A stretch of 64,000 nucleotides of DNA from Helochares maculicollis (lineage: Eukaryota; Arthropoda; Insecta; Coleoptera; Hydrophilidae): contig JAWQRO010000044.1 in NCBI GenBank assembly GCA_033557835.1, forward strand, positions 1 through 64,000. Reading direction: 5' to 3'. Positions 38,661 through 52,175 of the stretch are shown here, one piece after another. Position 1 is the first letter of the stretch. Every line of letters starts with the position of its first letter. The position numbers and the translations under genes were made by a program. The notes beneath the pieces were generated by a model. It worked only from the letters and a program-made list of their open reading frames with translations. It was not told the origin of the DNA and did not search any database.

Positions 38661-40005
38661 AAAACTTTGTTTTTTTACTCCTGACTCCTGTTTTTTCTGA
38701 TATTTGGAATCATACATCCAATTATTTTATTTTTAATTGATCAATGTCTTTTACAGCCAATATGCAAACACATCAACCTACCCTCTATTTCTTATTCATC
38801 CATTTATGCAATCTTTGCAAATACTTGCAATTTTTTTTATACATATTCACATTTTAATCTAAACAATATTTTTCCCACGTCATTTTAAAACAATTACGTA
38901 CACCTTATTCACAATTTTCATAAATACAGTACCTACAGTACTTTCATCAAATATTTTTCATAAATAGTAGTAAAAACCTTATTAATCAAACTTAGCTGTT
39001 GTTTATCACACTTTAATATCTTGTATTTAATATTCCACCAGCATTCACATATCCCAGTGCTTTTATCAACCCGTGTTTCATATCATCACCTGTTTGTCTG
39101 TACTTTTATTGTCATATTTTATATCAATTTATCATTTTGCTTTGTTATCCAGTATTATAGTTGTTAACGGTACTGATAAAGTGTTTTTCGTAAGGCATTA
39201 TAACAAATTATTATATTATCTGCTCCTAATATTTAAAAGTATCACATAGTTGATTTATTAGACTCGGCTCTAATTATCGAAACCACATCAAAACTATTTT
39301 CTTTACTAACATTTAAAAACATAAAAATGTTGTTTTTATGTTCCCAATTTGTTGTTTTTTTCACTGATCGTTCAGAACTTTTCGACAAACATTTATCCAA
39401 TTTTATTTTACTAGTTTACTAGACAAATCGTAGTCTATTTAGTCTTTAAATCAATTTTTTCACTTCTAACATTGTTATGATCGTTTTTAATAATATAAAT
39501 TTGCATACTTCTATTTTTCATTAAATATTGTAAATCAAAACTACGGGCTGGTCAGTTATTACTCGATTTTTTCAATTTATATTTTATTTGAAAATAATAA
39601 AGCATCATATTCAGTTCGCAATGTATAAAAGCCATTTATAGAAATTTTCATTACAATCATTTTAGGTCGACCACTCTTACATTCAATTTTATATGAACCA
39701 CTTTTTAGGGTTCACCAATAATAGTCTCTCAAATTATAGTAAAAACCTCACCTATTACAAATTGTTTTGTTGAACTTATTTTGTTTTGTTTATTTCACCA
39801 ATTAATATGCCCTCCTAAATGTTTGTAATGTCTTAGTGATATTTACACACACATTTGATACATTAAAAATTATAAACATAGGAAGCATCGCTTCTACCTT
39901 TTATTTAGTTTATATAGTATTAAAGACAGTTCATGTTTTGTTTGACTTCTAGATTCTTACACTCGTTTAATTTTACTCACGTATTATTATAATACACAAA
40001 ATGCT

Positions 40006-40030
40006 ACCAACTCTCCTACATTTGCTTCAT
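40006..40030 (+). repeat. Degenerate pyrimidine motif (unit 1)
   Basis: ACCAACTCTCCTACATTTGC: the same framework with the C-runs eroded. Counterparts lie at 43493, 46804 and 50418. Confidence 0.6.
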
Positions 40031-41254
40031 TTTATTATTTATTTTTGCGCATAAATTACATGTGGATATTATCGACGTTCTAAATTTTTATGTATTTATC
40101 ACCACAATTTATAACCCTGTAATTGGGATTAATTTAAAAAAATCAATACCACACATACAAATAATCTTGCTGTTTGCCTACAGCTATTCATTTATTTAAC
40201 CATTTAAAATATTTTCTCTACCTCATTTAATAATTGATTATTTAGAATTTTCCGATTTGTTAATATTACCCAATAATATAATATACACCATAATTTATAT
40301 TTGATATTTTGTTGACCTCCGCATTTTTGCCAGTATTTTTTTATAAATTTCACCTCTATACAACCGTTTATGTAATATTTCTCCTTATGATTATTCTCAA
40401 ATATAACCTTATTTTATTTCTACCTTTGATATTTATGATTTCCCTTTCTAAAAGGCGACACTAATTGATTTATATGTATTCAAATAATCATATCTAAATT
40501 ATAAAAAGCACCATTTTGATCTTTTAGACTATCGTCTGAACTTTATTTTATGTAGAAAAAAAATTAGTAATATTCTTAGTATCATTTGTATTTATCGTTT
40601 ATAATAAAATACATGAATTGCTAACGAATTTTTTTGAAAAATTTAAAAATTTTTGATAATTATTACTTATTTCTTCAAGTTGTTTAATTATACTGTTTCT
40701 CATTGTTATAATTTTAAATACTGATTCAACCACCTTTTTTTGTATTTAATCACCCCGTTGTTCATATCATCGCAACGCAGAAATAACCTTACCATTTACT
40801 TTTTTTTTAATTTCTAACAATTATAAACACCAGAAATAGTAATTTTATGGTTTACATGTATTTAGTATTTCAGTAATATTTCCAATACTTCAATATTAAA
40901 ATGTTTATCATGAGAAGTGATATTACCATCTTTTGTGTGGCCGTCTAGAAAGTATTTTAACGTCAAAAAATATTAATAAAATACACCAATCATAATAGTA
41001 AGTAATATTCTTTAGTAAGCCTAGTATTTTTCAAATTTAAATTAAAATCCTTTGTAATTTTCATTTGAGTTTTTTAATTATGTGCATCAATTTCTATTTG
41101 TTTGATAATATTCGCTATCGTCATAAAGCCTCTGATATTATTTTACAGTATTAAAGATTATTCATCATTTATATGACTTTTTAGATACTTTGACACCATT
41201 TAGAGGGAGTGCTTTACCTTTAATATTCTACCAGTAATCATATTAGAAAATGTT

Positions 41255-41279
41255 ACCCACCCTCCTCCACTTCCTTCAT
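41255..41279 (+). repeat. Pyrimidine motif copy 7
   Basis: Full motif, preceded by ATATTAGAAAATGTT and followed by TTCATTTTATAATTTTACAC. Confidence 0.92.
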
Positions 41280-41908
41280 TTTATAATTTTACACTAATTT
41301 TTATTTGGTATTCAAATATTGTATGCATATAATTTTAATTTCATATCATCGCACAATCATTTTCCATTTTAAAAATTTTCCATAAGTACTTTAAGTTTAC
41401 GTCGTTGCACATAAACTGCATATTATGGCTAAAATTCACATTTGTACTTTATTCGCAACTATTAAAATATATTATTTCTATAACTTTTGTGGCGCAATTT
41501 GTTTGCTGTTTTACTAACGTTATTATCAATGTTCTATGTTTAATGTTTAATACACCATCACAATATTCGGACATGTTCATTTTTATTATCAATTATAAGT
41601 ATTTTTGTATCCATATTTTACTTCCTTCAACTGTTAATTTACCAAATATGGGTTCATGGATTTTTATTCAACTGAATTATTTTGTACTGTCTTTACTATT
41701 GAATTGATTCATCTGCTAAACCGTTTTGCATACATATTTTCATATCTACAACTGTCAATGTCCTACTTTGTTAATTCAAACAATAAAAATTATCCGTTAA
41801 CTATGTACTGAAAAAAATAAATTTTACCCTATCCAAATGTAAGCATATTATTTTAATTATTGAAAATATTTAATTGATATTCAAAAAACGTACGAAGACA
41901 GAAGAAAA

Positions 41909-42160
41909 AGTTCCAATACAACATTTGTAATTCAAACCAAATATTTCTACCCCGTTTTAAATTAAAAACCGTAAATCGTTGATTTTTCGGGCGCATTTCG
42001 TAGATTTCATTTCGTTGCCTTACAAACTATAAATCAAATCAAAAGCTAAATCGTCGGTATTTGCCCTAAATGGACTTTATTATTTCTTTCTTGAATCTCT
42101 CTTCGTAGATTACAAACGATGGTCAATTGTAGAAATTTCAGCTTAAAGTGTCAAATGAAT
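41909..42160 (+). repeat. Core repeat, copy 16
   Basis: Block B variant AAACGATGGTCAATTG. CTTCGTAG tract present. Confidence 0.9.
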
Positions 42161-43492
42161 ATTAAAACTTTGTTTTTTACTTCTAACTCCTGTTTTTTCT
42201 GAGATTTGGAACCATACATCCATTTATTTTATTTTTAATTGATTAATGTCTTTTCCAACCATCTATAACTTACATATATGCAATCAGTGCAGTTACTTGA
42301 AATATTTTATCCACATTCACATTTTATTCGGGACAGTTTTCCCACATCATTTTAAAACTATTACGTACACCTTATTCACAATTTTCATAAATAAATATAG
42401 TACCTACAGTTCTTTTATCAAATATTTTCCAAAATAATAGTAAAAACCTTATTCATCAAACTGTTGTTTATCACACTTTTTTTTTTATATTTCACCAGCA
42501 TTCATGTATCCCACAGTTCTTTTATCAACCTGAGTTTCATATTCATCGCCTGTTCGTCTATACTTTTATAATCATATTTTATATCAAAGTATCATTTCGC
42601 TGTTTTTCAGTACTTTATTTGTAAACCGTACCGATAAAAGGTTTTTAAGTATTATTTAATTTCTTTTAATTATTTCATTATTTGATCGTAACATTTAAAA
42701 GTATCACACACATATATTACATAGTTGATTTCTTAAATTCAACTCGAATTATCGAACCCACATTAAAACTCTTTTCTTTAATAAAATTTAAAAACAAAAA
42801 TGTTTCTTTTTTATTGCACTAATTTGTTGTTTCAAATTTTTGTTCACATATTTTTCAGAACTTTTCGACAATCATTGACTAAATTTTATTTTCGACCGAC
42901 TGCATTCGTTCGTTATTTTAAATAATGTAATAAAGTCGACTTTACTAATTGCTAAGCAAATCATTTTCTATAGTCTTTAATCATTTTTTCCACTTCTAGA
43001 ATTGTTATGATCGTTTTTAATAATATCAATTTGCATACTTCTATTTTTCATTAAATATTGTAAATATCAACTACATGTTGGTCAATTATTGCTCAATTCT
43101 TCAATTTATATTTTATTCAAAAATAGTAACGCATCATATTCAGTTCGCAATGTATAAAAGCCGTTTATAAAAATTTTCATTATAATAATTTATGTCGACC
43201 ACTCTTACATTCAATTACCATTTCGTAAGGTTCACCAATAATTGTCTCTCAAATCATAATAAAAACCGCACTTATCAACATTTTTTGTTTCATTTATTTC
43301 ACTAATTTATATGCCTTCCACAACTTTTGTAATGCAACATTTACACACGCATAAATGTGATCCATTAAAATTTAAGAATATAGGAAGCATCGCTTCTACT
43401 TTATATTAGTTTATATAATATTAAAGATCGTATGTGTTTTCAGTTCGAATTTCTTACACTCCTATAATTTTACGCACGTATTAGACAAAATT

Positions 43493-43512
43493 CTAACTCT
43501 CCTGCACTTGTT
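43493..43512 (+). repeat. Degenerate pyrimidine motif (unit 2)
   Basis: TAACTCTCCTGCACTTG, the counterpart of 40006 in the next 3.3-kb unit. Confidence 0.55.
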
Positions 43513-44485
43513 TCATTTTTGCGCATGAATTGCATTTATTACGTATGGATATTATCCACGTTCTAAATTTTTATATACTTTTCACCACAAATTATAACCA
43601 TGTAATGGGTGTCAATTTTAAAATATCAATACTACACATACAAATAAACTTGCTGTTTGCATATTATATCTATTCATTTAACTGTTTTAAATACCTTCTG
43701 CACCTGATTTGATACTTATTTAAAATTTTCTGATATTACCCAATCTTTCACATAACACCTTCATAATTTACATTTAATATTTTGTCGACCTCCGCATTTT
43801 TACCAGTTTTTTTTTATCAATTTCACCTTTACGCAACCATTTATGTAATATCTCTCCTAATGTTTATTCTCAGATATAACCTTATTTCATTTTTACCTTT
43901 TATATTAATTACTTCTCTTTCTAAAATGCGACATTCGGACCTTTGGACTATCACCTAAAGTATATTTTAATATAGTTTAAAAAAAATAGTAAAATTTATA
44001 TGATTTTTATTTATCATTTCTCATAAAATATATGATTTAAAATTTAAATTGTTGGTAATCATTTACATGTTTACTCGTTTCTTCAAGTTGTTGAATTATA
44101 CTGTTTCAGCCAACTTTTATTTGTATTTAATTACCCTACAGTACATATCATCGCAACGCATAAATAGACTTGCCATGTCTAAAAAGTATCTTAACGTTAG
44201 AAAAATCTTAGTAAAATACATCAATGATAATAGTAAGTAATATTCTTTAGTAACCCTAGTATTTTTCAAATTTAAATTAAAATCATTTGTAATTGTCACT
44301 CGAGTTTTTTAATTAAGTGCATCAATTTCTATTTGTTTGATAGTATTCGCTACCGTCATTAAACCTTTGATATTATTTTATAGTATTAAAGACCATTCAA
44401 TGTTCATACGAGTTTATGGATTCTTAGACACCATTTAGAGTGCTTTACCTGTAATAATCTACCAGAAATCATATTAGAAAATGTC

Positions 44486-44509
44486 ACCCACCCTCCTCCA
44501 CTTCCTGCA
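44486..44509 (+). repeat. Pyrimidine motif copy 8
   Basis: Full motif with a TTCCTGCATTTTG downstream variant. Confidence 0.9.
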
Positions 44510-45189
44510 TTTTGTAATTTGACACTAATATTTTTAAGTGCCCAATTAACCATTTTAAAAATTCCAAGTATAGTTTTGAATATAAATTGACCTCCATTCC
44601 AAACATTAATACAACCTCTCAACATCGTTATACTTTCAATTCGGTATTCATATATTATGTGCTTATAATTTTAATTTCATATAACCCGAGTGATCGCTTA
44701 TAGGTTTAAAATGTTTCATAAATACTTTAACTTTGCATCCTTGTACATATATTGATTATTATGGTCAAAATTCACATTTGTACTTCTTTCGTAACTGTTA
44801 CGTTATATTGTTTATATAATTTTTGTGGCGCAATTTGTTTGCTGTTTTACTAATTGTTTGTTCATTTAATTCACTTATTAATATACCTCAATATGTTTAC
44901 ATTATAGACTGTTAAAAAATATTATCAATGTTCTAAGCTTGTCTGTATTTAATACACCATCACTATTTTAAATATTTTACTTCCTCTAGCTGTTAATTCA
45001 CCAAATATGGGTTCATCGATTTTGATTCAACTAACATTTTGTATTATATTTAGTATTCAATATCTACAACATTTAATGTCCTTCGTTGTTAATTCCAGTA
45101 TAAAAAAAATTATCAATTAACTATGTACTGCATACAATCAATTTGACTCTATCCAAAAGTATCAAAAAATATACTAAGACAGAAGTAAA

Positions 45190-45440
45190 AGTTCCAATAC
45201 AACATTTGCAATTCAAACCAAATATTTCTACCCAGCTTTAAATTAAAAACCGTAAATCGTTGCTTTTTCGAGCGCATTGCGTAGATTTTATTTCGTTGCC
45301 TTACAAACTATAAATCAAATCAAAAGCTAAGTCGTCGGTATTTGCCCTAAATTGACTTTATTTTTTTCTTGTTTCTCTCTTCATAGATTACGAACGATGG
45401 TCGATTGTAGAAAATTCAGCTTAAAGTGTCAAATGAACAT
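45190..45440 (+). repeat. Core repeat, copy 17
   Basis: Variant TCGTTGCTTTTTCGAGCG in block A and GAACGATGGTCGATTG in block B. Confidence 0.9.
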
Positions 45441-46803
45441 TAAAACTTTTTATTTTACTTCTATCTTCCGTTTTCCCTGAGATTTGGAATCATACATCTA
45501 TTTATTTTATTTTTAATTGATCAATGTTTTTTGTAAGGTTATGCAAATACGCCAATCTACCCTTTTCTTATTCATCCATTTATAACTTACATATATGCAA
45601 TCGGTGCAGTTACTTGCAATTTTTTTAATCCACATTCACATTTTACCACATCATTTTAAAACTATTACGTTACACTTTATTCACTTTTCATAAATAAATT
45701 CAGAACATACATCAAATATTTTTCATAAATAATAGTAAAAACCGTATTCATCAAACTTTGTTGTTTATCACACTTTAATACCTTGTATTTTATATTTCAC
45801 CAGCATTCACGTATCCTACAGTTCTTTTATCAACCCGAGTTTCATATTCATTACCTGTTTGTCTATACTTTTATAATCATATTTTATATCAATGTATCAT
45901 TTCACTTTGGTTATGCAGTATTATACTTGTAAATTGTACTGATAGTGTTTTTTATCTAATAAATGCACTATTAATTGTTATTTTGAATTACATATATTTT
46001 AGACGTGTTACAACGAAGTATTGTTCAATTTCTTTTAATTATTTGATCGTAACATTTCAAAGTACTCTTATTAAAATCTTTTTTTATTTCATTAATTTGT
46101 TGTTTCTACGTTGTCTCACTTGTTTTTCAGAACTTTGACAAACATTTCTTAAATATTATTTTTTACCGACTGCATTCATTGGTTATGTTAAATAAACTAA
46201 TAAAGTCGACTTTACTAAGTTGCTGAGCAAATTATTTTCTATTTAGTCTTTCAATCACTTTTTCCATTTCAGGCATTGTTATGATCATTTTTAATAATAT
46301 AAATTTGCATACTTCTATTTTTCATTAAATATTGTAAATCACAACTACAGGTTGGTCAATTATTACTCGATTCTTCAATTTATGTTTTATTTAAAAATAG
46401 TAAAACATCATATTCAGTTCGCAATGTATAAAAGCCGTTTATAAAAATGTTCATTACAATAATTTTATGTCGACCACTCTTACATTCAATTTTATATGGA
46501 CCACTTCTTAAGGTTCACCAATAATAATCTCTCAAATTATAGTAAAAACCTCATCATTCAACATTTTTTGTTGAACTTATTTGGTTTCATTTATTTCACC
46601 AATTAATATGTCCTCCTAAACTTTTGTAATGTCTTAGTGACATTTACATACACATTTGATACATTAAAAATTATAAACATAAGAAGCATCGCTTCTACCT
46701 TATATTTAGTTTATATATTATTGAAGACCGTTTGTGTTTTCTGTTCAACTTTTAGACTCTTACACTCGTTTAATTTTACCCAAGTATTATAATACACAAA
46801 ATG

Positions 46804-46830
46804 TTACCAACTCTCCTGCAGTTGCTTCAT
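46804..46830 (+). repeat. Degenerate pyrimidine motif (unit 3)
   Basis: TTACCAACTCTCCTGCAGTT, the counterpart of 40006. Confidence 0.55.
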
Positions 46831-47979
46831 TTTATTATTTATTCTTGTGCATAAATTGAATTTATTATGTATGGATATTATCAACGTTCAAAATTTGTAT
46901 GTACTTCTCACAAATTATAACACTGTAATTGGGAATTAATTTTAAAAAATCAATACCACACATACAAATAATCTTGCTGTTTGCATTACATCTATTCATT
47001 TATTTAACCATTTTATATACCTTTTCTACCTGATTTGATAATCGATTATTTAGACTTTTCAGATTTGTTAATATTACTCAATTATTCATCACACCTTCAT
47101 AATTTATATTTAATATTATGTTGACCTCCGCATTTTTACCAGTACTTTTTTATTAATTTCACCTTTATGCAACCATTTATGTAATATCTCTCCTAATGAT
47201 TATTCTCAAATACAACCTTATTTTATTTTTACTATTTATATTTATTTATATATATTCAAATAATCATATTTAAATAATAAAAAGCATCATTTCAGACCTT
47301 TAGGCTACCAACTGAATTAAACTTTAATGTAGATAAGAAATTAGTAAATTTTTAATATCATTTGTATTTATCGTTTATTATAATAAAATACATGATTTGC
47401 AATCTACGAATTAAATATTGGAATTTTTTTTAATTTAAAATTTTTGGTAATTTTACTCGTTTCTTCAAGTTGTTCAATTATACTGTTTCGCATTAGTATC
47501 ATTTTAAGTACTGATTCAACCACCTTTTATTTGTATTTAATCACCCTACAGTACATATCATCATAACACATATTTTTATCTATTTCTAACAATTATAAAC
47601 ACCAGAAATAGTAATTTTATAGTTTACATGTATTTACTACCATTGTATTTTTTTATATCTTCATTGTCGTATTTCAGTAACATTACTTCAATGTTAAAAT
47701 GTTAATCACGAGAAGTGCAATTCCTATCTTTCGTACGGCCGTCTAAAGAATGTTTCAACTTTAAAAAATCTTAGTAAAATACACCAATTATAGTAGTAAC
47801 TAATATTCTTTCGTAATCCTAATATTCTTGAAATTTGAATTAAAATCATTTGTAATTTTCATTCGTGTTTTTTGATTAAGTGCATCAATTTCTATTTGTT
47901 TGATAGTATTTGCTATCACACCATCTAGAGGGAGTGCTCGAGTTTAATATTCTATCAAAAATAATATTAGAAAAGAATA

Positions 47980-48001
47980 CCCAGGCTCCTCCACTTCCTT
48001 C
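47980..48001 (+). repeat. Pyrimidine motif copy 9
   Basis: ACCCAGGCTCCTCCACTTCC, with the ACCCTC part altered to AGGCTC. Confidence 0.8.
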
Positions 48002-48700
48002 TAATATTACATTATTTATAAATACCTAATTAACTATTTTAAGAATTTCAAGTATAGTTTTGAATATAAATCGACCTCTATTCCAAACATTAACACATGT
48101 CTGCATTGTTATTTGTTATTATTATATTGTATTCATATATTGTATTATTGTAATTTTAATTTCATATCGCCAAGTGATTGTTTAAAACTTTCAAATTTTC
48201 CATAAGCACTTTAACTTTACATCCTTGCATATAAATTGATTATAAAGACTAAAATTCAAATCTTTCATAACTATTACTTATTATTATATTATTTTGTGGC
48301 GCAATTTCTTTGCTGTTTTAATAATGTTATTATCAATGTTCTAAGGTTGTCTGTATTTAATACACTATCACTATATTCGGACATGTTCATTTTTATTGTC
48401 AACTATATATATTTTTGTATTAATATTTTACTTCCTTCAACTGTTAATTTACTAAATATGGGTTCATGGTTTTTATTTCAACTGAATTACTATTGAATTG
48501 ATTCATCCGCTAAAACAATTAGTATACATATTTTTATATGTACAACATTCAATGTCCTTTGTTCATTCAAACATAAAAAATGTTCATTTAACTATGTACT
48601 GCATATAATCAATTGTACCCTATCCAAATGTAAGCATATTATTTTGTCTGTCGAAAATATTTAATTAATGTTCAAAAAAATGTACTAAAGTAGAAGTAAA

Positions 48701-48950
48701 AGTTCCAATATAACATTCACAATTCAAACCAAATATTTCCAACCCGCTTTAATATAAAAACCGTAAATCGTTGATTTTTCGAGCGCACTTCGTAGATTTC
48801 ATTTCGTTGCCTTACAAACTATACATCAAATCAAAAGCTAAATCGTCGCTATTTGCCCTAAATTGACTCTCATTTCTTTCTTGTTTCTCTCTTCGTAGAT
48901 TATAAACGATGGTCGATATGGAAAATTCAGCTTAAAGAGTCAAATGAATA
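48701..48950 (+). repeat. Core repeat, copy 18
   Basis: Block B AAACGATGGTCGATATG. CTTCGTAG tract present. Confidence 0.9.
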
Positions 48951-50417
48951 TTAAAACTTTTTTCTTACTTCTAACTCCTGTTTTTCCTGAGATTTGGAAA
49001 CCTACATCCATTTATTTTATTTTTAATTGATTAATGTCTTTTTCAACCGTTATGCAAACAAGCCAATCTACCCTCCGTTTCTTATTCATCAAATTATAAC
49101 TTGAGTATATGCAATCAGTGCAGTTACTTGCCATTTTTTTTATCCACATTCACATTTTATTCTGAACATTTTACCACATCATTTTAAAACTATTACGTTA
49201 CATTTATTCACAATTTTCATAAATAAATTCAGAACCTACAGTACTTTCATCAAATATTTTTCAAAAATAATAGTAAAAGCCTAATTCATCAAACTTAGTT
49301 GCTATTTATTACACTTTAATACCTTGAATTATATATTTCACCGGCATTCATGTATCCAGTAGCTCTTTTATCAAAATATTTCATATTCATCACCTGTTAG
49401 TCTATACTTTTATAATCATATTTATATCAATGTATCATTTCGCCATTATTTAGTTTTATATTTGTAAACCGTACTGATAATTGTTAGTTTGAATTACATG
49501 TATTTTGCTCTGCAAGACTTAAGATATGTTCACTTATTTTAAATATACTAAATTATTTCAGACGCGTTACAACAGAGTATTATTTCATTTCTTGTAATTA
49601 TTTGATCGTAACATTTAAAAGTTCCACATGTATTACATTGTTGATTTATTAGATTCAGCTCGAATATCAAACCCACATTAAAACTCTTTTCTTTACTAAA
49701 ATTTAAAAACATAAAATTGTTCTTTTATATTTCACTAATTTGTTGTTTCTAATTTTTACTAAATTTTATTTTTGACCGACGGCATTCGTTCGTTATTTTA
49801 AATAATCTAATAAAGTCGACTTTACTTATTGCTAAGCAAAATAATTTTCTATTTAGTCTAAACCTATTTTTCCACTTCTACCATTGTTATGATTATTCTT
49901 AATAATATAAATTTGCATACTTCTATTTTTCATTAAATATTGTAAATCACAACTACGGATTGGTTAATTATTACTTGATTCTTCAATTTATATCTTATTT
50001 AAAAATAGTAACGCATTATATTTATTTTGCAATGTATAAAAGCGCCATTTATAGAAATGTGCATTACAATCATTTTATGCCGACCACTATTATATTCAAT
50101 TTGATAAGGATCATTTCTTAAGGTTCACCAATAATCGTCTCTCAAATTATAATAAAATCCTCATCTATTACAACATTTTGTATTTAACTTATTTTGTTTC
50201 ATTTATTTCACCAATTTATTTTCCCTACAAAACTTTTGTAATGTTTTTAACATTTACACACACACACACATTTAATCCATTAAAAATTATGAACATAGGA
50301 AGCATAACTTCTACTTTATATTAGTTTATATGGTATTAAAGACCGTTCTTGTTTTCAGTTCGACTTTTCGATTCTTACACTACTATAATTTTACCCACGT
50401 ATTATAATAAATAAAAT

Positions 50418-50440
50418 TCTGACTCTTCTGCACTTGCTTC
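50418..50440 (+). repeat. Degenerate pyrimidine motif (unit 4)
   Basis: CTGACTCTTCTGCACTTGC, the counterpart of 40006. Confidence 0.5.
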
Positions 50441-51920
50441 ATTTTTGCGCATAAATTGCATTTATTTCTTAAGGATATTATCAACGTTCTTAATTTTTAT
50501 GTACTTTTGATTATTTAGAATTTTCCGATTTGTTAATATTACCCAATCTTTCATAACACCTTCATAATTTATATTTGATATTTTGTCGACCTCCCCATTT
50601 TTGCAAGTATTTTTCTTTAATTTCACCTTTATTCAATCATTTATGTAATATCTCTCCTAATGATTATCGTCAAATATAAACTTATTTTATTTCTACCTTT
50701 TATATTTATTATTTCCCTTTTTAAAATACGACAGTAATTTATTTATATATATTCAAATAATCATGTTTAAATTATAAAAAGCACCATTTTGGCCCTTTAG
50801 ACTATCACATAAACTATATTTTAATGTAGAAAAAAATAAGTAAAATATTTAATATGATTTATATTTATCGTTTCTAATAATATATTTGATTTGATGTTCA
50901 ATTATACTATTTCGCATTATTATCACTTTAAATATTGAGTCAACCACCTTTTATTTGTATTTAATCATCCCGTTGTACATATCAACGCAGCGCATAAATA
51001 ACCTTGCCCGTTACTTGTTTTCTATTTCTAATAATTATAAACACCAGAAATAATAATTTTATTTACATGTATTTAGTATCACGTCAAAAAATCTTGGTTT
51101 AATACACCAATTTTAATAATAAGTAATATTCTTTAGTAACCCTTGTATTTTTCAAATTTACATTAAAATCATTTCTAATTTTCATTCGGGTTTTTTAATT
51201 ATGTGCATGAATTCTCATTTGTTTGATAGTATTCGCTATGGTCATTAAACCTCCGATATTATTTTACAGTATTAAAGAGGTAGTTCTTTACCTTTAACAT
51301 TCTACCGGAAATCATGTTAGAAAATATAACCCACCATTATATTTTAAATATAAATTGACCTCCACTCCAAACATTAACACAACATCTCAGCATCATTATA
51401 CTTTTAATTTGTAAGTCATATATTGTATGCTTGTAATTTTAATTCCACCGAGTGATTGTTTAAAACTTTAAAATTTTTCATAAGTACTTTAACTTTACAT
51501 CCTTGCACATAAATTGCATATTATGGTTAAAATTCACATTTGTACTTCTTTCGGAAGTAATACATAATTTATTTACATAATTTTTTTTGGCGCAACTTGT
51601 TTGTTGTTTTACTTATGTTTGTTCATTCAATTCACTTATTAATATATCTCAATCTGTTTACATTATAGTCTGTTAAAACATATTATCAATGTTCTAAGCT
51701 TGCCTTAACTATTGATGAATTGATTCATCCGCCAAAACATTTTGCATACATATTTTCATATCTACAAAATTCAATGTCATTCTTTATTAATTCAAACATA
51801 AAAAATATCAGTTAATTAAGTACTGCATATAATAAATGTTACCCTATCCAAATGTAAGCATATTATTTAAAATATTGGAAATATTTAATTGATGTTAAAA
51901 AAATGTACTAAGACAGACAA

Positions 51921-52175
51921 AAGTTCCAATATAACATTTGTAATTGAAACCAAACATTTCCACCGCGATTTTAATAAACCGTAAATCGTTGATATTTCGA
52001 GCGCATTTCGTAGATTTCATTTCGTTGCCGTATAAATTAAAGTAAATCAAAAGCTAAGTCGTCGATTTTTGCCCTAAGTTAACTTTATTTTTTCTTGTGC
52101 TTTCTTGTTTCTCTCTTCGTAGATTACAAACGATCGTCGAATGTAGAAAATTCAGTTTAAATTATCATACGCATA
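51921..52175 (+). repeat. Core repeat, copy 19
   Basis: Close to consensus; block A CACCGCGATTTTAATAAACC, block B AAACGATCGTCGAATG. Confidence 0.92.

Noticed and set aside
41405..48496. Related ORFs of 86-100 codons at 41405-41707 and 48236-48496
   Set aside because: They share residues because the 3.3-kb units are duplicated; the unit between them (near 44750-45050) has no equivalent open frame, so coding constraint is not supported.
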